Positions 53,727 through 64,000 of a stretch of 64,000 nucleotides of DNA are shown piece by piece. The notes beneath the pieces are model-generated. The model was given only the letters and a program-made list of their open reading frames with translations, did not search any database and was not told the origin of the DNA. The stretch's first letter is position 1, and every line of letters begins with the position of its first letter. This DNA is from Leucosporidium creatinivorum (taxonomy: Eukaryota; Basidiomycota; Microbotryomycetes; Leucosporidiales; Leucosporidiaceae): positions 266,003 to 330,002 of the forward strand of contig BCKL01000017.1 in assembly GCA_001600635.1 (NCBI GenBank), in the 5' to 3' direction. A program made the translations under genes and the position numbers.

Positions 53727-54450
53727 AGAGAGCTTGGGCAGCGCCGAGGTGAGTTGAGCTCGGTCTTGCCTTGCGTTCGCTTTGAGGTGACCTCCGCTCA
53801 TCAACGCAGATGCTACATATCATATCATCTATTGGCGACAACCGCAACTGCAAGTCAGTCGTCGACCATCTCATCCCGCCGTCTCAAATCGCGACTCTCG
53901 GCGCAGCTGCTCGCTCTTCATCTGCTCCCTCACCGCGCAAGGCATTCGGAAGCCCGCCCGGACGGACGCTCACGGTCTTTCCGATGTACCGCACTCGACT
54001 GCATCGCCTGGTCGACCATCCTTCTCTGCTGCACCGCTGCTCGGCGAAGAGAGCGGTCTAGTACGGCCGCTGGACGGCTATCGAACGGCATCGGGAGCGC
54101 TCCAGATCAGTCCTGTAGCACACCTCCCATCACACCTGCATATTTGAACAGCGCCGAGCTCGTCTGCATAACCCAGTCGTCCAAAGCCGAGCCGAGAACC
54201 AGCTGCCCCACTTGCGCCGAAGCTCACTCCGCCGAGAGTTCGGCGTTACGGCGTCTGTACTCGAGCAGTGCAACTGAGAGCCCATTGGAGATCATCTTCG
54301 GTCTCTGATTGCTGTACTCGAGCAGCGCCTCGCCTCTCGTTCAACCAACGTACTCGCCCCCACTCCCCAGCCGAGAGCTCAAAGCGTCCCTCTGAGACCT
54401 CTCTGCTCTCTCGCTCCTACTTCATCCTCGCCCTCGCTCAGCAACAAGCA
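53727..54450. other. intergenic region, no gene recognised
   Basis: About 720 bases between LIP2 and the glycine-rich protein gene. An open frame on the plus strand (53754-54308) lacks domain or composition support. Confidence 0.45.
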
Positions 54451-57400
54451 ATGCCAGGTAAACTCTCTCGTATCCTCTCCAACCCCTCCAGTACCACCAC
54501 CACCTCCGAGGCTGCACCTTCCTACACATCCCTCCCCGCTCCCTCCTCCGCCCCCGACGCTCCGCCACAGTTCACCGACTTCCCTACGCTGCACAAGATC
54601 AAAGGCAAACATCGGGAGCAGTTGGTCAATACCACTGATCTGAAAAAGCATCTGAGATTGCTGGGTGCGTTTCATGACCTCAAGCAGAGGGTACAGAGCG
54701 CGGAGCTTGAGAAGAGTGGATGCACAGAGGGACTGAGCGGAGAGGCGAGGTGGGGCGTATTCGTCGCTATGGTGAGTTGTCTGCTATCTACTGCGCAGGG
54801 AGGATAAGCTGATGAGCTGGAGAAATCGATGCAGGCCGTCCATCGCTTCGAGATGTACCTTCAGCGCGTGGTGATGGCGCAGGAGAGGGAGGGGGACGCC
54901 GACTTGCCCCCGGTGGATGTGGCGCTCGTGTGGCATAGCTATTTGCTCAATCCGAGGTATGTACTGTTCTCTCTGTTGCTGTTCTGCTGCTGCTCCGGCG
55001 CTGGAGCGAGGAAGAAGCGATGTCCGAGGAAAGGCTCCGAGAGCTGATCCTCTATACTCTTTGCGATTGCAGATGGTACCGCGAGGATACGATGCGGATG
55101 CATCCCGAACTCGACACGGTTAACAGTCTCCTTCTGGATCGCTTCGTACGTTCCTCGCCCCTCGGCGAAGCCTTGTCAGCGCTCGCTGACTCCCTTCGGC
55201 GATGATGAACAGGCCGACTCGCTCGATCCTACTACCTTCCAACCCATCCACAACCAACAGCAAATCAACGCCTGGCAGACCCTGACCGAGACGCCGTTCG
55301 ACCCTCTCGAAGCTCTCGCCTCCGCCGAAGGTCGCTACGTCCGCTGTCCTCTGAGTCGCGAGGTCGTCTTCACGCGTACGTTGCTCGCATCTCTTCTACT
55401 CTCCTCTTCTCGGACCGACCGCTGACTCTTGCTCGCCGCCACCAGCCTGGGTCACCTCGGCGGGGACAGGCTACGCCCAACAATCCTTCTCCATCCCCTC
55501 CCCCTCGGACCCCACCTTCCTCATCACGCACGAGGTCCTCGGTATCTCTAAACTCGCGCGCGACCTCCAAATCCTCGGCTCGACCTCCCCGCCGACTCAC
55601 CACCTCTCGGGCACTCTCTTCTCGGCCAATGAAGATCGCTTCGGCGCTGCGGCTGCTGAGATTAGGGGAAAGAGGCTGAAGAAGTTGTTGATTAGTGTGG
55701 AGGGACCGTTCTTTACTGCTGATGGAGTCAAGCTTGGGGAGGCGATGGAGTGGAGTCTGACGGGAGCGAGGAAGGCGATAGTCAAGCAGTTTAGGGGGAG
55801 GAGTGGGCCGGGGTGAGTGCTCGCTCTTCGTTCAGACGAGGTGAGGAGATGTAGACTGACGACACTGAGCGCACACAGACTCACCAACACCCTCGGCGCC
55901 TACACTCGAGGCGAGCGCTTCTCTCTCGACCTCACCACCGCCGTTCGTCCCTTCGCCTCCTCCTTCCTCTACATACTCTCCCGCTGACCTCTCTACATAC
56001 CACCCTACAGGTCCTCCGCCAAGGCACCTTCGTCCAAAAGATGCACGACCTCGGCTGGACCCGACCCGGTCGTTTCGTCGGCGATGAGATCCTCCTCCAG
56101 CGATGCGTGGCGAGGTATCATGCTTTCCTTGATCTCATCTCGAGCTCGCCGAGCACTTTCTGTGTGCCTACGCTCGACATTGTACGATCTTATCGACTGC
56201 CTGCGATGAGAAGAAGGCTCGGCACTGACCACCCCTCCTTCGGCGCTCGATAGGACCTCGCGTGGCACTCGCACCAGCTCAACTCGTCCAGTAGGCTGGG
56301 CTATCAGATCTTTTGTCCAGATCTCTAGCTGATCCTGCTCTCCTGCTCCCCAGAGTACCGCGACGACACGATCAACTTTGTCGGCCGCTTCATCGACCAC
56401 GACGACAAGGTCGAGGAGAACGCTTTGTCGACCGCTTACGATGTGACGGCTCGCGCTTGGCAGGTGAGTAGCTCATGGCTTTCATCAAGCATCCTTGCTG
56501 CCCCCTGCTCTCGCCTCGCCCGCCGACCGCTCCTCTTCGCCGCTTCTCCGCCTTCGAAACTCGAGCTGACCTCTCGCTTTCCACAGGCTCGATTCAACGT
56601 CCCCTACTCCATCTGCGGCTGCCCGCTCCCCTCGGAGAAAACCACCTCCAAGCTCGCCTCCGCCCTCGGCCTCAAGCCCAAAGCCTCTCTCACCCCTTCC
56701 ACCATCCTCGGCACTCCCACTTCAAACGACGACGCCGATGCCACGCACCCCTCTTCGCACAACTCGATCCATCTGGTCAATCATCCTGCTGCGCAGAAGG
56801 CTAGGACAAAGAGGGAGAAGGAGAGGGAGGAAAGGATCAGGAGAGATGAGAAGAGGGTGCTCAAAGGGGATATGGATGAGAAGACGTTGAGGAGGAGTAG
56901 GGAGCATGAGGCGGCGTTCCTTTATCCCGTACCGCTGTACCCTTACTACGGGTACTATGGCTACCCTGTGGCGGTGGGAGGGTGCGCTGCTGTTGGAGGT
57001 GGGTATGTCGGCGGTGATGGGAACTGCCCGGGAGGTGATCAGATGATCGCCGGTGCTTGTGCTGTTGGGTGAGTCTTCTCGTTCCTGTGTGGCTCGGCCG
57101 AGTAGAGCTGACTTTGCTGCCTTTCTTTTCTCGGCGCAGAGCTGGAGCTTGTGGCGGTAACGTGAGTCGATCAAATGGCTCGACCTTGCGCTCTTCGCTT
57201 TATTAACCTACTTCTCTGCTACAGGGTTCTGCTTGCGGCTCTTCCTCGGCTGGAGGGTGCGCTGCTGGTGGCTGTGGAGGTGAGTTTTTCATCGGCCCGG
57301 GCTGCTCGGCGAAGGCGGAGGAGCTGACCTCTCGGCCTTGACATCTACAGGGGGAGGCGGTGGTGGTGGATGTGGCGGTGGAGGTGGATGCGGTGGTGGT

Positions 57401-57514
57401 GGAGGAGGAGGGGGAGGGGGATGCGGTGAGTTGGCTTCGCTCGGCGCCGAGAGAGACTTGAGGCTGACCTTGAATCGTCATCTGCGTGCAGGCGGCGGCG
57501 GCGGAGGATCATAG
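54451..57514 (+). CDS. glycine-rich domain-containing protein (DUF1399/GRDP)
   Basis: DUF1399/GRDP proteins occur in plants and fungi; plant members act in stress and development. The start at 54451 gives MPGKLSRILSNPSS. Two copies of the family motif are seen: LPPVDVALVWHSYLLNPRWY followed by REDT, and VPTLDIDLAWHSHQL followed by KYRDDTINFVGRFIDHDD. Between them is a beta-rich segment (VEGPFFTADGVKLGEAMEWS). After ARFNVPYSICGCPLPSEK is a Lys/Arg/Glu-rich helix, then a Tyr-rich stretch (YPYYGYYGYPVAVGG). The tail is almost only Gly and Cys and is built from four short exons (about 57140-57162, 57226-57280, 57351-57426, 57492-57514), each joined in frame. Many introns (about 13) interrupt the gene. 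Stop TAG is at 57512-57514. Confidence 0.87.
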
Positions 57515-58007
57515 TGGCATTCATCTTGATTACTCTCCTACTCTTCTCGCACCTCGTAAGCTATTCTCTAATCTTCGAGCCCAAGCTCGCCGAACGCTCA
57601 CTTCGCCCTCCTGGCGCAGACTCGCTGCAGTCTAATCGCCTCAAGTCAATGTCGTTAATCACATTCAATTTATTCGTGTACCACTCTCTTGAACTGCCGG
57701 GACCCCCGAGTAAGCGAGAGCTCGACGATTCGAAGTACAAGCGAGCTCGGCGCTCGTTCAGGCAAATCGACGATTCGTCGCCTCTTACCGCGTGACTATC
57801 GCTGCAGGACGCCAAGAGTTCGAGAAATCTCACAGAGTTGCCTCCGAAGGGTTTCGCGAGCGCGAGAGCGCCGTACAGCCGGTAAGTTTGGCCCGAGCCA
57901 CGAAGGCCTGGATCTCAGCGGGAGCGGGGTGGCATGCTGCTTCCCCTTCCTGGTTTTTCCTCAAAGCCGCTCTCTTCCTCCTCGTTCACTCTGCTCCTCT
58001 TCCACGA
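57515..58007. other. intergenic region upstream of the secreted protein gene
   Basis: About 490 bases. The last 100 are CT-rich and resemble a 5' leader. No gene is seen. Confidence 0.45.
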
Positions 58008-59573
58008 ATGCTTCTCAAGACCATCTGCAGTGCTCTGCTGTTCAGTAGCATCGCGCAGGCTGTTGCCATCGAGCGCGCCGAAGGAGGTGAGCTTGAGTGC
58101 TCGTCGACGGTGTCTGCTCGTCACTGACAGCCTTGTACGCTACAGATCTCGTCGAGCTCGAAAGGCGTGCTGGATGCGCTCGTGGCAAATATCTGAGTGA
58201 GCAAAGCCTTACGGACGAGCTAGAAGCGCCAGCTGACTCGCTCCTTCGCAGATGCCAAGGGTGTATGCTCTGCTTGCCCTGCTGATGCTTCAGCATGCGT
58301 ATTGAAGGCGGGGAAGGTGGAGATCATCGCTTGGTGAGTCGCAGCTGCTCTGCTTGCCGTTCGAAGACGAGCTGACCTTCTCGGCGTGCTCTCGGCGATG
58401 GCAGCAAGACCAAGTTCCTCGCTCCCGCCAAGACCCAATGCGTCGCCAGCTGCCCCCGTGGATACGCTGGACTCAACCATCAGTGCAAGACTTGTACCGA
58501 CCTCGGCTACCCCAACGCACCAACCTGCACCGCTACCGCCGCCACATCATGCTCGTACCCCTTCCTGCTCAGACAGAGCACAAAGACATGCGAACAGGAA
58601 TGCGACGATGGAACTTTCGGAATTATGAACACTGGTAGGTCATGTATCGGTTGCGAGAGAGGACGGTGCTAATCCAATTTTGCAGGAGGAGCGCCGAGGG
58701 CCTGCTCCAAATGCAGCACCAAGTTCAAGCACTCGACGACCTGCAATTGGTACAGCGCTTTCACCTGCGACGCTGGATACGATGTCTACAACAGCCAGTG
58801 TGTACCTGTCTGCCCCCCGACGATGTACCACGGAAGCGGTGAGCCTTTCTTTCCTTCGGCGTTGAACCTGCTACTCTCGAAAGAACCTGGCTGACCCCCA
58901 CTCGCGCTTTGCTGCAGGCGGCATCTGCACTACTTGCCCTCAGACCAACGCGCTCACCTGCCAAGAATGGGCAGCTACCTCATGGTGCGTTTCCGGCTCC
59001 ACTTCTCCGATTCGGCGCTGCTTCGGAGCTGACCGACCTCCCATTCGCAGCGAGCCTGGCTTCACCTTGTACGGGTGGCATTGCGTCAAAACGAGCACGT
59101 TTGATGGAGGCCCTTACGCCCTCATGATGCGTGAGTACCTTCGCCTCGAGAAGCTACAGCCGAGCTCGGCGCTGATGATCTGATCTTGTCTCCCTCCCGC
59201 TCACTCAGACACCGTCATTGGAGGGCAGATCAACCCCGAGGATCAAAGCCCCGGATATGATCTTGCCGACTGCGCTGCTCTCTGCAGTCAAGTAGCCTCC
59301 CCCTTCATCAAGTGGAGGAACATCGAGGAAGGCGACCTCCCCTCCTGCTGGTGCTCGGACGGACCCATCGACAACATGTACGAGGGAGATTGGGACCAAA
59401 GCAAGACCGTCACCTACTCGATGTCGAAGGACTTGACTTGCGCGCAGGTCGCCGAAGCTGTCCCCGGCAACACCTTCGCTATTCAAGACTGCGTCGACGT
59501 GATCTTCGAGTCTGGGAAGTGCGCCCGCCTTTCGGACGGTGGACAGTGCCCTTCGGATGTCAAGATTCAGTGA
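58008..59573 (+). CDS. secreted Cys-rich protein with WSC/apple-like C-terminus
   Basis: The start at 58008 gives a signal peptide MLLKTICSALLFSSIAQAVA followed by a dibasic region, LVELERRAGC, that could be a processing site. The body has repeated Cys-rich units like furin-like or growth-factor-receptor repeats: GVCSACPADASACVLKAG, KTQCVASCPRGYAGLNHQCK, TCEQECDDGTFG, SKCSTKFKHSTTCNWYS, CVPVCPPTMYHGSG, CTTCPQTNALTCQEWA. The last part (GYDLADCAALCSQV, IKWRNI, LPSCWCSDG) resembles a WSC or apple-type carbohydrate-binding fold. At least seven short introns separate the units. No membrane anchor is visible after the last domain, so it is probably released or wall-bound. The stop TGA is at 59571-59573. 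Function is unknown; a surface or effector-like role is only a guess. Confidence 0.8.
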
Positions 59574-59730
59574 TCGCGGGTAGCTGGTGTAACATCATGA
59601 GACCATTTCCTGGGACTTTGCAGCGCTGGCGAGAGAGAGAGCCGACTCGGCGAGCTCGGACATGTTCACTGCGCTGCTCTCCTCGCTGACCCAGCTCGAT
59701 AATCTATGATACCACTTCCCATTGGCGACT

Positions 59731-62700
59731 CTATCTCCTCCCCAGGTCGGGACTCGAGCTCCTACTTTCCTCCGGCGTTTCCAACTCCGTCTCCTCGCCC
59801 TCGGTCTCCTCCTGCGGCAGCCTAACTCTCCTTCCTCCTCTCTCCCTCTTCCCCGTGACCCACTCTTTGATCGCCCTCCTCATATCCCCAATCCAAGCAC
59901 TAACATCCTCCAACGTCTGCTCCAACTCATCCTCGGCTTTACTTGCTGCGCCTTCTGAATGGGAGGCTTCGTGCGCGAGCGTGTACTTGAGACAGTCCTT
60001 GACGGTGATGAGGCCGACGAGTTGGCCGTATTGCTCGATGAGGATGGCGCGGGGTCTGTCGCGGTCGAGGAAGGGAGAAGGGAGGAAGTAGATCAGCACG
60101 AGCGCCGAGACGAAGAGGATCGACGAGGACTCACCCCATGCGTTTGAACAGCTGCATGACAAACTCGAGCGGCTGTTTTGGCGAGACGGTGAGTGGTGTC
60201 TGCAAAGCGAGGCGGAAGTCAGCTTCCTCTTGGTCTGCCACTCGTCTCGGTTCTCCCTCGCTAGGGCATTCACCTGATTGACAAACGACGTAAAGTCGAT
60301 GGTCCCCTCTTCCGCATCATCGAACTCATCCACCGGCGTCCGTAATGCTGGTGACTCTGTCTCGGCGTCGATGCAGAAGAGGCAGGGAGCGTCGGGCTCG
60401 ACGATGTGAGAGAGTTGGGCTTTCTCTGTACGGTCGGGAAGTGTAAAGGGAAGCGAAAAGAGTGTGTGAACAGATGCGAGGTCAGCGAGCATGCTCCGCG
60501 GGCGAGGGGGCGAGGCAGCGAGGTGGTTGACCTTGGCGGTCGAACTAAGAGCTTGTGACATCCTTCTCGAGCCGAGCCACAGAACAGCACCGACTCACCG
60601 ATAGCAATCTTCAATTCACTCCTCGACACATCACCCAACAGCGTGAGGTTCTTCCTACTCTTGACGATAGGGAAGCCCTGGTAGGTCGTCGTCTCGAGGA
60701 GGGATTCTGCGAGCAAGCAGGAGATGGGTCAGCTCTAGCCGGCGTAAAGGAAGGGAGAGGGAGGGAGAGAGGAGAGAGGAAGGGAGAAAACGAGAGAGAA
60801 CAGAGACGCACCCAGCTCATCTAATCGCATACCGCTGGCGGGAAGGTAGACAACTTCTCGGCGCATGACGGCGGAGACTGATGGCGAGCGAAGCGAGCCG
60901 GGGGCAAGGGGTTAGGTCCACTCGCGCTTCCTACCTCCTCAGAGCAGCGAAGAAGAGGGAGGAAGAGACTCACCAGGAACATTGAACGCATGATCCTCGT
61001 TCTCGAGGAAGGGGAAGCCGTTAAACCGAATCATTTGGTCGGCGATACCGCCTTTGCCGAACTGGTCCGAGACAGCTTTCGTCACCATCACCACGATCTG
61101 TGGATAATCCGGAGGGTCAGTTAAAACGCTCTCTCGCGGAGGCAGAGGAGCAGGGGGCGGGGGCGAGAGGACGAACCATCGTCGGCAGGATGTACGTCAA
61201 CGCGCCCGTAAGCTCGAACATGATGACCACGACAGTGACGGTAATGCGGGTAATTCCTCTGTTGTTCATTAGGGCGAGGGGGAAGTTAGCTCTCGAGCGA
61301 CGAAGGAAAATGGGGGGACGACCGAACTCACGCCAGCCCAGCCGCCGCGCCGAGGAAGGCGTATGTCCCTGGTGTGATGCAGGGTTTCTCGGGATCGCAG
61401 GTGGCGAACATACTCCATGTTGGATGAGCTCTACGAGATGTCGAGTACAAGGTCGTGTCAGCTCGGCTCTTCTCCTTCTTCGGCGCTCCCCACCTTCTCC
61501 CTCCCTCGGGGGGCCGAGACTGGGAACTCACCGATACAGCGCCTTGACCAGAATCCCGACCATCCTCCCAAACGTCGCTCCCACCGCCATGGAGGGGACA
61601 AAGATGCCCGCCGGTACTTTGCAGCCGTACGAGATGATGACGAGGCAAGTGCGCAGGACGGTGGCGAGGAGGAGGGAGTTGACCATGCGCCATTGGGCCC
61701 ATGTCCTTATCGCACGAGGGAGAAGGAGGGAGAGGGTGAGCGAGGAGGAGAGGATGAATGGAGGAGGGGAGAGGGATCCGAACTCACTGGCAGAGGTTTT
61801 CGTAGTCCCCACCCCCTTCGCACTCCCTAAACAAGATATCCAAACTCTCATTCATATCGATCCTCAAAAACTTGTTCATATACCCCACTGCAGCCGTCAA
61901 TAGCGCCAGAGCGACGGCCTCGGTAATCCCGCTGGAGGACAGGTGTTTGCGCCGGAAGGCTTGGACTTGGAGGTTGTACTTGATGACGAAGGCGCCGTAG
62001 AGGCCCTGTTCGTGTGTAGAGGCGACGAGGGGGTCAGCGTCAGCGAGGGAGGAGAAGGAGGGAGCAGAGGAGAGGGGGAGAGGAAGCAGGACGAACGCCG
62101 AAGATGCCAATGAGGATGAAGAACCCCAGCTCGAAGAAGTGCCAATCGCGGTCGAAGTGGACTTGGAAGAGGACGAGCTTGCCTGTTCGGTAGGGGTTCA
62201 TGGCCTGATGCCATCACCGACGCTGATCAGCTTGGCTCGGCGGGGCGGGAGGGAGAGCAGAGAGAAAGAACGAACGGAGAGAACGACGGTAGCGATCAAA
62301 GCACAGAAGAAGGAGCGCCACATGGTTTTGATGGGAAAGTTGATGGTCATTTCCTGTTGTAGGCGGGCGAAGCGAGTCGGCGAATGATTTAGCTCGGTCG
62401 CCCGTCGAGAGAGCACAGACGAGAAGGGACTCACCTCCAGCGAGAACAGTACACCACCTATGGGACTTCCAAACGCGACAGCTACACCAGCAGCAGACGC
62501 GGCGGTGACGATCTCGCGCATCTTGGCTGGTTCGGCGACAATGTTTAGCTTGCTCCCTCGCCATCTCGGGTCGTGAAAGCGAAGACGGGGACCGCACCTT
62601 TACTCCTCGAGAACCTCTTGAACTGCCCCGCCACGACGTTACCAATCGCGCTGGCGACATGGACCGAAGGGCCTTCCTTGCCGACCGACAGTCCCGAGGC

Positions 62701-64000
62701 GATGGCGATGGGCTGGTTCAGATCCGCTCGGCATCAGCATCCTCCTTCTCTCATCCCTCAAGCCGAGCGCGCAAGATTGAAACGATCAACTCACCAAAGT
62801 GACCGACTTGATGACCATCGTCTGAAACGACAAGAAGCCCTTGATGATGAAGCCCGCGAGGATGCATTTGATCTCGGAGATACCCGAGCCGGCGGCGTAG
62901 GGGGCGTGGGATTTGACGATGTAGCCGCAAGTGAAGGCGAAGAGGCCCTGTGTGGCGTCGGCGGGTGAGGGGAGGGGGTTCAGCTCGGCGCTCTCGGTCT
63001 TAGCTTTCCTACTTTTACGCCTACGGCTGAACGCAGCGAGGTACACGAGAGGGACGAAGAGCAAGACTCACCGCCATCCCCACATAAACCAACCACTGCA
63101 CCCCGACCCACTGTGTCCATTCCTGCCAGTCTTCGCACCCTCCTCCAGCGCCCTCCTCGACCATCTCCCAACAACAGAACTTGCGGTTCAGCCACCATCC
63201 CTGAGTGCAGTAGCCTAGTTTGAGGTCGGAGAGCCAGGCGGTGATGATGGACATAAGGGCGGCGTTGAGGCCTATGAAGGCGCCTGCAAGGGGCGGGGAG
63301 GGGAGGGAGGTTAGCAAAGCGGCGAGGAGGGTCGTGAGCTGCAAGAGGGTCGAGCGAGGGTTCTGTAGTCGACCTCTTGTCGGCTACAGCTTCTCCATCT
63401 CTTCTATCTCAGCCGTACTAGCTCGTCTCGGCGCTCCAGCTCGGTCCCCCCCCCCCCCCTCCCTCGTTCTCCCTCCCTCTCTCTTCTCTTCTCGCCTCTC
63501 CCCAACCCTCGCCGACGTAGGGAATCACCCAACTCACCAACCACCCCGACAACAAACCAACTCTGCCCCGCATCCACCACCCTCCAAAAGACGGCCCGCG
63601 CTGAGCCTCCAACCGCTCGGTGGTTCGATGCGGCGTCCCTTTGCCGACGGGAGCGTTCATGGAGGGTGTCGTGTAGCCAGTCTGTGTGACGGCGGCGTTA
63701 GCAGGAGGGAAGAAGTAAGAGGAGGGGAAGAGGGGAACGGGGAAGGAGCGGGGAGGGGAAGGGAAGGGAGAGGAGCAGGGGGGACGGACCGATGGTAGTG
63801 AAGTCCTCGTCTGGAGCGTAGCAGCATATGTCAGCTTGGCCTTTGGTTATAGCGCTACAGCCCCGGCGGCCGCCCTCGCTCTGGCCCTTCCGCCAGCACG
63901 CGCCAGCCAGTCGAGAACAGAGCCAACCAGCAGTACCACGCACATCTCCTAGCATCCTCACTCTCCCTATGATCATACTGGAATTGAATAGACGGTCTCC
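59731..64000 (-). CDS. GEF1: CLC-type chloride/proton exchanger with CBS domains (5' end at or beyond window edge)
   Basis: CLC proteins move chloride across membranes; Gef1-type members exchange it for protons in the Golgi and vacuolar system. In protein order the exons give [75 protein letters not shown] (gating Glu), [17 protein letters not shown] (proton Glu, across an intron), [59 protein letters not shown] and [20 protein letters not shown]. Two CBS domains follow ([11 protein letters not shown] to FPIVKSR, and [17 protein letters not shown] to [17 protein letters not shown]). The C-terminus is acidic and ends SSSPDLGRR at 59731. Both glutamates needed for exchange are present. The N-terminus is uncertain: DEDFTTIG is encoded near 63800-63815, and an exon such as [14 protein letters not shown] may lie at 63955-63995. 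Confidence 0.92.
63446..63459 (+). repeat. 14-base C homopolymer in a CLC intron
   Basis: Fourteen consecutive Cs lie in an intron of the CLC gene. Such runs are prone to length error in sequencing. Confidence 0.85.

Noticed and set aside
1-64000. tRNA genes, CRISPR arrays, phage or virus-derived elements, complete transposons
   Set aside because: No B-box-type GGTTCGANTCC with a matching A-box and cloverleaf, no spaced identical repeats, and no transposase, integrase, reverse transcriptase or capsid-like frame was found by reading both strands.

Overview
This is a gene-dense, GC-rich nuclear segment of a fungus. Its genes are cut by many short introns (about 50 to 120 bases) with GTGAGT, GTGCGT or GTTCGT donors and a strongly conserved CTGAC branch point shortly before the acceptor. 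This gene structure, the gene content (a BIM1/X325 copper protein, a DUF6534 membrane protein, a tandem F-box-like family) and the low-complexity Ser/Pro-rich proteins point to a basidiomycete, most likely Pucciniomycotina (Microbotryomycetes-type red yeasts). The species assignment is inference. I see no CRISPR array, tRNA, rRNA, virus-like element or recognisable transposon.

Layout. 1-2.3 kb: a partial KTI12 gene (-) diverges from a mitochondrial enoyl-CoA hydratase (+). 2.7-10.5 kb: a WW-domain protein with a 3-base microexon, then a very long coiled-coil protein whose reading frame is broken twice. 10.9-14.8 kb: the meiotic AAA+ ATPase PCH2 (-) and a Siw14/Oca-family protein that has lost its catalytic Cys and Arg. 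15.8-21.5 kb: ATP synthase subunit b, COP9 signalosome subunit 7 (-) and folylpolyglutamate synthase with two in-frame starts. 22.0-30.6 kb: a 4-coumarate-CoA-ligase-like enzyme ending in Ala-Arg-Leu, a protein with five MYB/SANT repeats (-), a short unknown protein and the queuosine salvage enzyme. 30.8-33.6 kb: a CNBP/GIS2 zinc-knuckle gene (-), with a duplicated 5' fragment of itself and a fragment of the MYB gene lying beyond its 3' end. 34.2-37.8 kb: ribosomal protein uS2 and a DUF6534 membrane protein. 38.6-43.6 kb: a copper/iron uptake group made of a ferric/cupric reductase (-), a CTR copper transporter (+) and a BIM1-like GPI-anchored copper protein (-). 44.7-49.5 kb: three tandem F-box-like paralogues. 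49.8-64 kb: a two-CCCH-finger protein, octanoyltransferase LIP2, a glycine-rich-domain (DUF1399) protein, a secreted Cys-rich protein and a CLC chloride/proton exchanger that runs to the right edge.

How the genes fit together. Most are unrelated housekeeping genes, often in divergent or convergent pairs with 100-500 bases between them. The clear functional group is the copper locus: a surface metalloreductase to make Cu(I), a high-affinity Cu(I) channel sharing its promoter, and a surface copper-binding protein of the family that assists CTR1 in Cryptococcus. All ambiguous bases (N) in the window fall within this 4 kb locus. The most unusual structural region is 30.8-33.6 kb, where an intronic non-coding block is better conserved between the two CNBP copies than the flanking intron sequence.
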